NCBI GenBank assembly: GCA_963575745.1
Contig: CAUYUJ010016140.1
Span: forward strand, 57,501 to 107,500
Length of the DNA: 50,000 nucleotides
Origin: Prorocentrum cordatum
Lineage: Eukaryota; Sar; Dinophyceae; Prorocentrales; Prorocentraceae
Direction of reading: 5' to 3'
Under the pieces are notes generated by a model, which saw only the letters and a list, made by a program, of their open reading frames with translations, did not search any database and was not told where the DNA came from. The translations under genes and the position numbers were made by a program. Positions 18,335 to 29,550 of this stretch are shown one piece after another. Numbering within the stretch: position 1 is the stretch's first letter; each line of letters begins with the position of its first letter.

Positions 18335-18638
18335 ATGGATCAAGGGGGCGTGGATCAGCGACGGGGCCCGTTTCCGCTGGACATCGCGGCTTGGCGCCGC
18401 CGAGCGAGGCGGCACCGGCCGCTCTTTGGGGAGGGCGCCTCTCCCGATCCATGGATCTTTGGCGGCCGCGCGCCAGATCCCTGGATCGCCAGTCCATGTT
18501 TGCGCGCCCCCGATGTTCTTGCCTCGGGATGCTCTGCAGCAGCGGCGCCTCGCCGAGAGGCGTCCCGGGGGAGCCCTGGGCCGTGCCGGGCGGCCGCTGG
18601 AGACCCCACAGGGTGCGACCCGGAAGGCCAGAGGCTAG
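18335..18638 (+). CDS. Candidate exon(s) between GAG tracts
   Basis: 300 bp of non-repetitive GC-rich DNA between two GAG tracts. One frame starts MDQGGVDQRRGPFPLDIAAW; another, in the 3' part, reads MFLPRDALQQRRLAERRPGG then ALGRAGRPLETPQGATRKAR with a stop at 18636-18638. The second has the better codon pattern. I cannot decide the frame, so this is a location for an exon and not a model. Confidence 0.2.
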
Positions 18639-18640
18639 GA

Positions 18641-18934
18641 AAGAGGAGGAGGAGGAGGAGGAGGAGGAGAGGAGGAGGAGGAGGGAGGGAGGAGGAGGAG
18701 GAGGAGGAGGAGGAGGAGGAGGAGGAGGAGGAGGAGGAGGAGAGGAGGAGAGGAAAAAGGAGGAAAAGGATGAGGATGAGGATGAGGATGAGAGGAGGAG
18801 GAGGAGGATGAGGATGAGGATGGATGAGGATGAGGATGAGGAGGAGGAGGAGGAGGAGGAGGAGGAGGAGGAGGAGGAGGAGGAGGAGGAGGAGGAGGAG
18901 GAGGAGGAGGAGGAGGAGGAGGAGGAAGGGGCTG
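18641..18934 (+). repeat. (GAG)n/(GAT) tract
   Basis: Nearly 300 bp of GAG with GATGAG blocks at 18769-18840. Confidence 0.95.
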
Positions 18935-19045
18935 GCTCAGGTGGGGGACGCGTCGACCCGCAGTCGGCCCACTCATCGCCGAGGGGGGCCCGATTGCCCC
19001 CTCCGCCCAAGAGCGTCGGGACTCGCGATCGGGGGGCCATCGTCG
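18935..19045 (+). other. Unique GC-rich island between repeats
   Basis: Open frame GRVDPQSAHSSPRGARLPPP, PKSVGTRDRGAIVDEG. May be an exon; no further support. Confidence 0.2.
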
Positions 19046-19155
19046 ACGAAGGAAGGAAGGAAGGAAGGAAGGAAGGAAGGAAGGAAGGAAGAGGAGGAGG
19101 AAGCGAGGAGGAGGAGGAGGAGGAGGAGGAGGAGGAGGAGGAGGAGGAGGAGGAG
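19046..19155 (+). repeat. (GGAA)n then (GAG)n
   Basis: Eleven GGAA tetramers at 19048-19092, then about 17 GAG triplets. Confidence 0.95.
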
Positions 19156-19229
19156 AGGGAGACCGAGCCGTGGAGACCCGGGCCGTGGCCCGAGGCCCTG
19201 GCGGGGGACGCCGCGAAGGGCGAGCAGAA
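19156..19229 (+). CDS. Candidate exon RETEPWRPGPWPEALAGDAA
   Basis: After the GAG tract the frame gives RETEPWRPGPWPEALAGDAA, KGEQ, then enters MITE family D copy 1 at 19228. Placement of a MITE exactly where the codon pattern stops is what an intron-generating insertion would look like, but no splice sites can be verified. Confidence 0.25.
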
Positions 19230-19368
19230 AATGTTGGCGCTCCGCGTGGATTTCTTGGATCTGCGCCTGGGCCCCCCCGGCGGCGCCTCCAGCGCCGCCC
19301 CTGGCGCGCTCCGCGCGCCAGGGAGGGTGGTCCAGCGCGAATCCGAGAAAGTCCGCGCGGAGTGTTAA
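19228..19368 (+). mobile_element. MITE family D, copy 1
   Basis: GGCGCTCCGCGTGGATTTCT, TGGATCTGCGCCTGGGC ... GCGAATCCGAGAAAGTCCGC, GCGGAGTGTTAA: long imperfect inverted arms around the core GGCGGCGCCTCCAGCGCCGC, GGCGCGCTCCGCGCGCCAGG. The right end is interrupted by the second microsatellite-carrying element. Other copies: 41841-42006 and 42811-42978. Confidence 0.75.
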
Positions 19369-19370
19369 TT

Positions 19371-19963
19371 CCCTACCCAGGCTCTGCCTAGAAGGGTTCT
19401 TACTCTCTTAGCTTAAAGGGGCCGGGCAGTGCTACACGCCCCGGGCGGTTCCCCCGGTCCCCGCCCCGCGGTTCCCCCCAGTCCCCTGGGAGCTTCAGCT
19501 TTAGCTTTAGCTTTAGCTTAGCTTTAGCTTAGCTTTAGCTTAGCTGTAGCTTAGCTCGAGCTTAGCGTTTCGCTTCGCTTTTCGCTTAGCGTTCAGCTTA
19601 GCTTTAGCTTAGCTTTAGCTTAGCTTTAGCATAGCTCGAGCTTAGCTGTAGCTTAGCTTTTTCTTAGCTTTAGCTTAGCTTTATCTTAGCTTTAGCTTAG
19701 CTTTATCTTAGCTTTAGCTTAGCTTTAGCTTAGCTTTAGCTTAGCTTTAGCTTAGCTGTAGCTTAACTTTAGCTTAGCTGTTGCTCAGCTTTAGCTTAGC
19801 TTTAGCTTAGCTTTAGCTTAGCTTTAGCTTAGCTTTAGCTTAACTTTAGCTTAGCTGTGGCTTAGCTTTAGCTTAGCTTTAGCTTTGCTTTAGCTTAGCG
19901 TTACTGTTCCTGCTAATGCTGCTTTCCTAGGGGTTCCATCTCCTAGGTAGGGTCGCACTGGGA
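19371..19963 (+). mobile_element. Microsatellite-carrying element, copy 2
   Basis: Head 19371-19490 (CCCTACCCAGGCTCTGCCTA, GAAGGGTTCTTACTCTCT, AGCTTAAAGGGGC, GCGGTTCCCCC) and tail 19921-19963 (TTTCCTAGGGGTTCC, CCTAGGTAGGGTCGCACTGG) match copy 1 at 7361-8682. The core differs: an 11-bp (TTTAGCTTAGC)n array of about 400 bp, with no GCATA or GTAGAT blocks. It appears inserted in the right arm of MITE D copy 1. Confidence 0.75.
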
Positions 19964-20475
19964 TAATGTTGTTTTTTCTTCTTCTATATCGCCTATCTAT
20001 CGGCGAGCTGTCGCCGATTCTAGGTTGATGTTCCCGCCCCCGAGCCAGTACCCCCTGTCGTTGCGCCTCAGTTCTGCTGGCAGTCTCCAGGCCTCCCGAA
20101 GGTGGTCACATCGGACGAGATCGGGGGATCGCGCCACATCGCCGACGTATCGTCGATGCGGCTCGATGTGGAACCCGATCTTCTCCATGACGATGGCGCC
20201 GGTGTATCGCCAGCGTTGCCGATGCGTCGCCGATGCATTTGCGATTCATTTGCTACGCGGCGCGATCCTCCGACTCTTCCTGCTTGGATGCAATTTGGGA
20301 GGCCTCCACAGTACCAGGCCCTCTCCTCAGGGGCAACGACAGGGGTGGACGTACCGCGGGCTGGGTCCCCTTTCCCGTCCGGGCACGCGTGGTTCTGCTC
20401 TCGGGGGCCCTCCCGGAGCCATATCTGCCTCGAGGGGTGCCCCACTCGTGTCGAGCGACGGCCTGGCCCGAGCAG
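19964..20475 (+). other. Upstream region of the RRM-like gene
   Basis: No promoter element is recognisable, as expected for dinoflagellates, which lack a canonical TATA box. 20100-20190 contains an imperfect palindrome (GATCGGGGGATCGCGCCACATCG ends against CGATGTGGAACCCGATC) rich in CGAT. The CDS frame is open back to 20233, so extra N-terminal residues are possible. I do not see a spliced-leader relic. Confidence 0.4.
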
Positions 20476-21222
20476 ATGCCCACGAACCCCCAGATGCGCC
20501 CGTGGCGGGTGAGGAACACCTTCGTCGAGGCCGACAGCAGCGACAGCGACGCCTGCCCGGAGCGCGCGCGCGGCCGGGCCGCGCGCAGCTGCCAGCCCAG
20601 GAGGGCAGCGAGCGGCAGCCCGGCGGAGCCCCCGCCGGGCGGGGCGCCGCGCGGGGGCGGCGCCGCGCGCGGCCGTGCTCGCGTGGCCCTCGGCGCTGCC
20701 AGGGCTGCCGCCGTGGGCGCTGCCTCCGTGGCCTCCGCCGAGGCCGCCCGGGGCCCGCAGGGGGCGGCGGCGCCGCGCGCCGCCAGCCGAGAGCGTCCGG
20801 AGCACTGGCGCGGCCGTGCCTTCGTGAAGGGCGGCCTCGGCCGCGAAGCCGGCGAGCCCTCGCAGGAGTCGCTGACCATCGGGGACCAGCTGCGCCTGCT
20901 GGAGAGGGAGCGGAGCCACCAGTGCGTGTTCGTCGCCCGGCGGCTGAACACCCTGGGCTTCCGGGCGGACGGGCTGCTGGCCTCGCACTTCTCGGCGTTC
21001 GGGCAGGTCCAGAGGGTGATGATCGCCGTCTCGCGCGTGAGGAAGTCCTGCGGCGAGGCCACGCGGGTGCGGCCAGGCAGCATCGGGTTCATTGTGATGG
21101 TGGATGCCAGCGCCGTGGCGCGCATCTTGGAGGCGGGATGCGAACACGTGGTGGCCGGGAAGCGCATCATCGTGGAGCCGTTCCACCCCGACCTGCTAAG
21201 CAGCAGCGCGGCAGGTGGTTAG
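20476..21222 (+). CDS. RRM-like RNA-binding protein, dinoflagellate-type family
   Basis: 248 residues in one uninterrupted frame, TAG at 21220-21222. The N-terminus MPTNPQMRPWRVRNTFVEAD carries the 'W..VRNTF.E' start I associate with dinoflagellate proteins of this class. Residues 30-130 are Ala/Arg/Gly-rich and probably disordered. Residues 148-238 form the domain: CVFVARRLNTLGF (RNP2-like strand, 150-162), LLASHFSAFGQVQRVMIAVS (helix and strand), RVRPGSIGFIVMVDASAV (RNP1-like strand with F205, 198-214), then GKRIIVEPF (last strand, 228-236). RNP1 lacks the usual aromatic pair, so RNA contact may differ from a canonical RRM. Met 20476 is chosen because it lies close to the conserved N-terminal motif and follows an AG that could accept a trans-spliced leader; Met 20494 is an alternative. 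No intron is visible, which suggests a retroposed or naturally single-exon gene. Substrate unknown. Intact frame and strong GC3 argue it is real. Confidence 0.72.
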   Translation: MPTNPQMRPWRVRNTFVEADSSDSDACPERARGRAARSCQPRRAASGSPAEPPPGGAPRGGGAARGRARVALGAARAAAVGAASVASAEAARGPQGAAAPRAASRERPEHWRGRAFVKGGLGREAGEPSQESLTIGDQLRLLERERSHQCVFVARRLNTLGFRADGLLASHFSAFGQVQRVMIAVSRVRKSCGEATRVRPGSIGFIVMVDASAVARILEAGCEHVVAGKRIIVEPFHPDLLSSSAAGG

Positions 21223-22115
21223 CGCGGCGCTCCAGCCCGATGTACCACAGGGCGCACTTGCCACATCCCGGGGACTGGCGGCCTCCTCTGCCAGAGGGCT
21301 CCCCCTCTGGGCGAGCGGCTTGGAGCCGCTTGTCAGATCGGTCAAACGAGTGGGAAGTGTTTAAGAGACTGTTGCCAGAATGATGCCGTCCATGGTCTCC
21401 TGCTCGTGATGCTCTGGCCAGTTGGACTCTGGTAGCAAGTTAACTTTGTAGAGTGGCTTCAGTGCACGAGAGACCGTCGCTTATCAGCACTTGTGTACGC
21501 GATTTGCTCGTGCGTGCCCGCCCCCGCCCGAACCCTTCCCTCTGGCGATAGATGGGTTTGATCCGCTGCGCTGTAGCCTGATCTGTGTTTTTGCACGCTT
21601 GCTGCGATGGGTGATCTCGCCCCATCTCATTCTGATTCTGACCCTCCTAGAGTCTCTCTGGGGCCTCCTCCATGCTTCCGCAGGGGTCTCCAAGAGCCCC
21701 CAAGCCGAGTCGACGGCCCACCTACATGCCCAACAAGAGAGCCCAAGAGCCTCCAAGAGGGCCCTCCCGTCCTCCTCCTCCTCCACCTCCCGTTCCCTCC
21801 TCCTTTGGAGCCGCGCGTGTCCGCGGCGCAGGCTGCCCGCGGCGTGCGCGAGCCTGTCGTGCAGGCGGAAGGCGATAGCCCGCTCCAGCTTCTTTTGCCC
21901 CAGAGCGGCGCGTCCGGCAGTTCGCCGTCCTAGCTCTCGAGTGCCGAGGACGTTAAGCCTCGTCTTGGTCGCAGGTGGGGACCTGGCTCGGGGCGCGTTC
22001 AACTGTTCCTAAGAGGAGGGGGAACAGAAGGAGGCTCCAAGGGGGCCCCAACCATCTCCAAGTGCGCATTGACAACTTTGTAACGCCTGATCTTGGGCGT
22101 GCGTCTGTCCAACTT
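21223..22115. other. 3' flank of RRM-like gene and intergenic DNA
   Basis: 21223-21500 is a plausible 3' UTR; dinoflagellates have no strict AATAAA signal and none is evident. 21500-22115 is unique mixed sequence with a Ser-rich CTC stretch at 21768-21800. No supported gene. Confidence 0.35.
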
Positions 22116-22520
22116 TTTAAATGCGTGGCCGTCTCGTCCACCATGGTTTGAAGGCAGACGGGATACTGGGCGGGGCGTTTGATGATCTAATGGCCTTGGG
22201 CCCATCCCGCTACCGTGCCTGGGGCCATCTTGAGGGCCTCATGGGACGTCTCGGAGCGTCGGAAGCTCGAAAAGTTGAGAATCCCAAAATCTTGGAACCG
22301 TGAGGAGTTTCAGTGGCTTTGACCTCACGGCTCCCTCTTGGGAAGGCTCTTGAAGGCCTGCTGGGACGACTTGGGCGCTTTTTCCGCCGACTGGAGGCCA
22401 TGTTGGGCGTCTTGGTGCGATCAGCGATTCGGGGCCCTCCTGGGCCATCTTGTAGATCTCTTGGTGCATCCCTGGCCAGTCTTGGGGCCCTGGTGTGCTC
22501 GACCGGGTCATGCGACAGGC
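22116..22520. repeat. Dispersed repeat related to 33000-33090 and to the CTTGGGCCGT satellite
   Basis: ATGGCCTTGGGCCCATCCCG, CTACCGTGCCTGG (22190-22222) matches ATGGCCTTCGGCCCATCCCG, CCACCGTGCCTGG at 33041-33076. From 22225 on, words such as GCCATCTTGAGGGCCTCATG and GACGTCTCGG resemble the satellite at 30.9-32.9 kb, so this is probably a decayed fragment of it. Confidence 0.5.
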
Positions 22521-23257
22521 ACTGGGAGCCACGCGACGAGACTCGAGATGTTTCAGGTTTTGGGGACGGGGCCCTTACAATTCCCAGGATTGAGTACTGA
22601 GGCTCCAGGGGATTGAACAAGGGACTTAAGGACCCTCCAACTCGTGCCTCAAGGGCATGGTTGCGGATTCGGCCGTCATGGTCTTTGAAGCCCCACCTAT
22701 TCCACTGGCTATTCTCCCTTTTGCCGCTTCGTGGTCACACGAGTTCGGCGCTGGAGGGGATGGTGGGGTGCTTAGAATTTGTAGTTCGGTGCCGATGTTG
22801 GCGCCGAGTTCCGAAAGTGACCTACACTGTTGGCAGCTGACCAGCCATGCGTGGGTGCAGGATTGAGGCCACCTCGTAGTCATGACGCCTGGAGTTAGGC
22901 CTGACACCAGGGTCTCTCGTCCACAGAGGTTTCGGCTTCAGGCCGTACACGGCAGCTGGCCAGCCATGCGTGAGGAAGGGGTTACATGTTTTAGAGCTTG
23001 CAAGGTCACCACAAGACGGCTCCAAGAGTCTACAAGAGGACCCCGAGAGGACTCCTGCAGCTTTGAAAACGTTTTGGTATCCCGCGCTTTTCAACAGCAC
23101 GCGGCTGCAAGGGGGCCCGCGGATCAGCCCAAGACGAATCTGGATTAGCGGAAGGACCCCATGACGATCCCATTGCTGCCTGAGAGGCCGAAGACAGCCC
23201 CAAGAGGGCCGCACAAGAACCCCTTGTCGGATGTGAACAGTCAACGATGTCGCAATC
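22521..23257. other. Intergenic with a 24-bp direct repeat
   Basis: GGCAGCTGACCAGCCATGCG at about 22836 recurs as GGCAGCTGGCCAGCCATGCG at about 22951. No gene supported. Confidence 0.4.
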
Positions 23258-23985
23258 CAGCCTCCCTCCAAGTTCCGTCCTCATAGGCCCCTGCAAGGAA
23301 GTATGTTGACCCAGGAAAGTGCCCCGTTGGAAGAGAACCGTCTGAAAATCCCGAACCGTGCCAACACACCATTCCGGGGACTTTAGCGCCGTGACTGTTG
23401 CGCCCTAGCAGTCCTACATCTTGCCGACATTCACTTTCTAGAACGCCAGCCGTAAGGACCGTTGACACCGCTAAAACGAATGTGCGCATCGCTAAGGCGA
23501 GATCCGCATTTTGAACAGGAGTCGCCCTCCATCAGTGAAGCTCGGGCACACTTTTTAAGACGAGGCTGCGCGGCGCTAAGGCAAGCGCCGCATTCTGACA
23601 ATGTGCCGCCCTCCAGCCACGAAGCTCCTGCAAACTCTGGAAGCGAATGTGCGCGGCGCCAAAGGCAGTATCCACATTTTGACCCGGGCCCGCCCTCCAT
23701 CGGTGAGGCTCGTTGCGAGCTTTAAGGGCGAGTGTGCACCTCGCCAAGGCGTGAGCCACACTTTGAGATGAGTCCGCCCTCGGTCCGTGAAGCTCCTGCA
23801 AACTTTTGAGGCGAATGTGCACTACGCTGATGCGACAGTCACACTTTGAAGTCCACCCACCCTTCATCCGCGAAACTGTCGCAGACTTTGCGCTTAAGGA
23901 TCATAGGTGTTGGGGAAGTCTCGGGCCGCCCAGCACGCGCTGCCGACACGCCTCGGGGTGCGACAGGGAGGAGTTGTTTCCCACC
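23258..23985 (+). repeat. Composite repeat element, copy 2
   Basis: Same order as 5285-5945: head (CCTCCCTCCAAGTTCCGTCC, CATAGGCCCCTGCAAGGA, ACACACCATTCCGGGGACT), five array units starting at 23482, 23564, 23649, 23734 and 23817 (period 82-85), and tail CCTCGGGGTGCGACAGGGAG. It abuts the leader of the large 77-bp array. Confidence 0.75.
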
Positions 23986-24050
23986 ATCCTGTGGTGCTGG
24001 GTCCTCGTTTTGAAGAGACGGTGCCCCGCGTCTCCTCCCTCACACGCTTC
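23986..24050 (+). repeat. Satellite leader sequence
   Basis: CATCCTGTGGTGCTGGGTCC, TCGTTTTGAAGAGACGGTGC, CCCGCGTCTCCTCCCTC, then the first satellite unit. Confidence 0.75.
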
Positions 24051-27000
24051 GTGTCCCCATAGGGAGCTCCACCGAAGGCCCCAGTGTTTGCTCTCGCATG
24101 CGGTTCCCCCGCCCAGGGCAGCGTTTCGTGGCCCCATAGGGAGCTCCACCGAAGGCCCCAGTAGTTGCTCTCGCATGCGGTTCCCCCGCCCAGGGCAGCG
24201 CTTCGTGGCCCCATAGGGAGCTCCACCGAAGGCCCCAGTGGCTGCTCTCGCACGCGGTTCCCTCAACCCAGGGCAGCGCTTCGTGGCCCCATAGGGAGCT
24301 CCACCGAAGGCCCCAGTGGCTGCTCTCGCACGCGGTTCCCTCAACCCAGGGCAGCGTTTCGTGGCCCTATGGCTGCTCTCGCACGCGGTTCCCTCAACCC
24401 AGGGCAGCGTTTCGTGGCCCCATAGGGAGCTCCACCGAAGGCCCCAGTGGCTGCTCTCGCACGCGGTTCCCTCAACCCAGGGCAGCGTTTCGTGGCCCCA
24501 TAGGGAGCTCCACCGAAGGCCCCAGTGGCACTGGCTGCTCTCGCACGCGGTCCCTCAACCCAGGGCAGCGTTTCGTGGCCCCATAGGGAGCTCCACCGAA
24601 GGCCCCAGTGGCTACTCTCGCACGCGGTTCCCTCAACCCAGGGCAGCGTTTCGTGGCCCCATACGGAGCACCACCGAAGGCCCCAGTGACTGCTCTCGCA
24701 TGCGGTTCCCCCGCCCATGGCAGCGTTTCGTGGCCCCATAGGGAGCCCCACCGAAGGCCCCAATGGCTGCTCAACCGAAGGCCACAGTGGCGCAGTTTGC
24801 ATGCGGTTCCCGTATCCAGGGCAGCGTTTCGTGGCCCCATAAGGAGCTCCACCGAATGCCCCCGTGGTGCAGTTCGCATGCGGTTCCCCCACCCAGGGCA
24901 GCGTTTCGTGGCCCCATAGGGAGCTCCACCGACGGCCCCAGTGGCTGCTCTCGCATGCGGTTCCCGTACCCAGGGCAGCGTTTCGTGGCCCCATGAGGAG
25001 CTCCACCGAAGGCCCCCGTGGCGCAGTTCGCATGCGGCTCCCCCACCCGGGGCAGCGTTTCGTGGCCCCATAGGGGGCTCCACCGAAGGCCCCAGTGGCT
25101 ACTCTCGCACGCGGTTCCCTCAACCCAGGGCAGCGTTTCGTGGCCCTATAGGGAGCTCCACCGACGGCCCCAGTGGCTGCTCTCGCATGCGGTTCCCCCG
25201 CCCAGGGCAGCGTTTCGTGGCCCCATAGGGAGCTCCACCGAAGGCCCCAATGGCTGCTCAACCGAAGGCCACAGTGGCGCAGTTCGCATGCGGTTCCCGT
25301 GCCCAGGGCAGCGTTTCGTGGCCCCATAAGGAGCTCCACCGAAGGCCCCCGTGGTGCAGTTCGCATGCGGTTCCCCCACCCAGGGCAGCGTTTCGTGGCC
25401 CCATAGGGAGCTCCACCGACGGCCCCAGTGGCTGCTCTCGCACGCGGTTCCCCCACCCAGGGCAGCGCTTCGTGGCCCCATGGGGAGCTCCACCGAAGGC
25501 CCCCGTGGCGCAGTTCGCATGCGGCTCCCCCACCAAGGGCAGCGTTTCGTGGCCCCATAGGGAACTCCACCGAAGGCCCCAGTGGGTGCTCTCGCATGCG
25601 GTTTCCCTACCAAGGGCAGCGTTGCGTGGCCCAATAGGGAGCCCCACAGTGGCGCAGTTCGCAGTGGCGCAGTTCGTATGCGGTTCCCCCGCCCAGGGCA
25701 GCGTTTCGTGGCCCCATAGGGAGCTCCACCGAAGGCCCCAATGGCTGCTCAACCGAAGGCCACAGTGGCGCAGTTCGCATGCGGTTCCCGTGCCCAGGGC
25801 AGCGTTTCGTGGCCCCATAAGGAGCTCCACCGAAGGCCCCCGTGGTGCAGTTCGCATGCGGTTCCCCCACCCAGGGCAGCGCTTCGTGGCTCGATAGGGG
25901 GCTCCACCGACGGCCCCAGTGGCTGCTCTCGCATGCGGTTCCCCCACCCAGGGCAGCGTTTCGTGGCCCCATGGGGAGCTCCACCGAAGGCCCCATTGGC
26001 GCAGTTCGCATGCGGCTCCCCCACCCGGGGCAGCGTTTCGTGGCCCCATAGGGAGCTCCACCGAAGGCTTCAGTGGCTACTCTCGCATGCGGTTCCCCCA
26101 CCCAAGGCAGCGTTTCGTGGCCCAACAGGGAGTTCCACCGACTGCCCCAGTGGCTTCTCTTGCATGCGGTTCCCGTACCCAGGGCAGCGTTTCGTAGCCC
26201 CATAGGGTGCCCCACCGAAGGCCCCACTGGCTGCTCAACCGAAGGCCACAGTGGCGCAGTTCGCATGCGGTTCCCGTACCCAGGGCAGCGTTTCGTGGCC
26301 CCATGGGGAGCTCCACCGAAGGCCCCCGTGGCGCAGTTCGCACGCGGCTCCCCCGCCCGGGGCAGCGTTTCGTGGCCCCATAGGAGCTCCACCGAAGGCC
26401 CCAGTGGCTGCTCTCGCATGCGGTTCCCCCACCCAGGGCAGCGTTTCGTGGCCCAACAGGGAGTTCCACCGAAGGCCCCAGTGGCTGCTCTCGCATGCGG
26501 CTCCCCCACCCAGGGCAACGTTTCGTGGCCCCATAGGGACCTCCACTGAAGGCCCCCGTGGCGCAGTTCGCACGCGGCCCCCCCACCCGGGGCAGCGTTT
26601 CGTGGGCTCCACCGAAGGCCCCAGTGGCTGCTCTCGCATGCGGTTCCCCCACCCAGGGCAGCGTTTCGTGGCCCCATAGGGAGCTCCACCGAAGGCCCCA
26701 GTGGTGCTCTCGCATGCGGTTCCCCCACCCAGGGCAACGTTTCGTGGCCCCATAGGAGTCTAGGCCCCGCATGCTGCTCTCGCATGCGGTTCCCCACCCA
26801 GGGCAGCGGTTCGTGGCCCAACAGGGAGTTCCACCGAAGGCCCCAGTGGCTGCTCTCGCATGCGGCTCCCCCACCCAGGGCAACGTTTCGTGGCCCCATA
26901 GGGAGCTCCACCGAAGGCCCCCGTGGCCAGTTGGCAGCGTTTCGTGGCCCATCTAGTGGCTGGCATGCGGTTCCCCACCCAGGGCAGCGGTTCGTGGCCC

Positions 27001-27724
27001 AACAGGGAGTTCCACCGAAGGCCCCAGTGGCTGCTCTCGCACGCGGCCCCCCCACCCGGGGCAGCGTTTCGTGGCCTCATAGGGAGCTCCACCGAAGGCC
27101 CCAGTGGCTGCTCTCGCATGCGGTTCCCCCACCCAGGGCAGCGGTTCGTGGCCCAACAGGGAGTTCCACCGAAGGCCCCAGTGGCTGCTCTCGCATGCGG
27201 CTCCCCCACCCAGGGCAACGTTTCGTGGCCCCATAGGGAGCTCCACTGAAGGCCCCCGTGGCGCAGTTCGCACGCGGCCCCCCCACCCGGGGCAGCGTTT
27301 CGTGGCCTCATAGGGAGCTCCACCGAAGGCCCCAGTGGCTGCTCTCGCATGCGGCTCCCCCACCCAGGGCAGCGGTTCGTGGCCCAGCAGGGAGTTCCAC
27401 CGAAGGCCCCAGTGGCTGCTTTCGCATGCGGCTCCCCCACCCAGGGCAGCGGTTCGTGGCCCCATAGGGAGTCCCACCGAAGGCCCCAGTGGCTGCTCTC
27501 GCATGCGGCTCCCCCACCCGGGGCAGCGTTTCGTGGCCCCATTGGGAGCCCCACTGAAGGCCCCCGTGGCGCAGTTCGCACGCGGCCCCCCCACCCAGGG
27601 CAGCGTTTCGTGGCCCCATGGGGAGCTCCACCGAAGGCCCGCCCCAGTGGCGGGCGCAGTTCGCATGCGGTTCGCCCACCCAAGGCAGCGTTTCGTGGCC
27701 CCATAGGGGGCCCCACCGCAAGCG
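24045..27724 (+). repeat. 77-bp satellite, array 2 (~48 copies) with ~488-bp higher-order period
   Basis: Unit GCCCCATAGGGAGCTCCACC, GAAGGCCCCAGTGGCTGCTC, TCGCATGCGGTTCCCCCACC, CAGGGCAGCGTTTCGTG. A variant unit with an extra ~25 bp (GGCTGCTCAACCGAAGGCC, ACAGTGGCGCAGTTCGCATG) recurs at 24765, 25252, 25743 and 26229, spacing 486-491 bp. Near 26760 and 26930 some units are truncated. Minus-strand frames up to 482 codons arise because one strand of the unit has few stops; the peptide repeats (ATGAFGGAPYGATKRCPGWG) rotate through frames. Confidence 0.97.
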
Positions 27725-27790
27725 GCACCCACAACGCGTTACGAACAATTGCTTATGGTTGGGTCCTTCGCCAGGGTACTTTCATGAGGA
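27725..27790 (+). repeat. Satellite 3' tail sequence
   Basis: CAATTGCTTATGGTTGGGTC, CTTCGCCAGGGTACTTTC closes array 2. A close match (TGACAATGCATGTGGTTGGG, ACCTTCGCCAGGATACTTCT) closes array 3 at 49935-49980. Confidence 0.65.
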
Positions 27791-27904
27791 AAATGGATGG
27801 GGGAGAAGGAGGCGGAGACGCCCAAAAAGGCCGCACGAGTTCCCACAGGATGGCGATACGGGCCCACTGGACCCCGAGGCGGCCCATAGATGGCCGCGGG
27901 ATCC

Positions 27905-29548
<1,644 letters not shown>

Positions 29549-29550
29549 GA

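Noticed and set aside
17509-19368. A single 619-codon ORF covering the whole GAT/GAG region
   Set aside because: It runs through several microsatellites and two MITEs. Only short islands inside have coding character, and these are in different frames.
7490-19900. (TTAGC)n and (TTTAGCTTAGC)n as telomere repeats
   Set aside because: Dinoflagellate telomeres are TTTAGGG-type. These arrays lack the G triplet and are internal to elements with defined ends.
24341-27055. Minus-strand open frames of 418 and 482 codons with repeated ATGAFGGAPYGATKRCPGWG-like peptides
   Set aside because: They are the 77-bp satellite read through its low-stop strand; the peptide rotates through three frames because 77 is not divisible by 3, and there is no non-repeat protein sequence at either end.
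24045-27724. CRISPR-like regular array
   Set aside because: The whole 77-bp unit is conserved, with no unique spacers between short repeats, and the context is eukaryotic.
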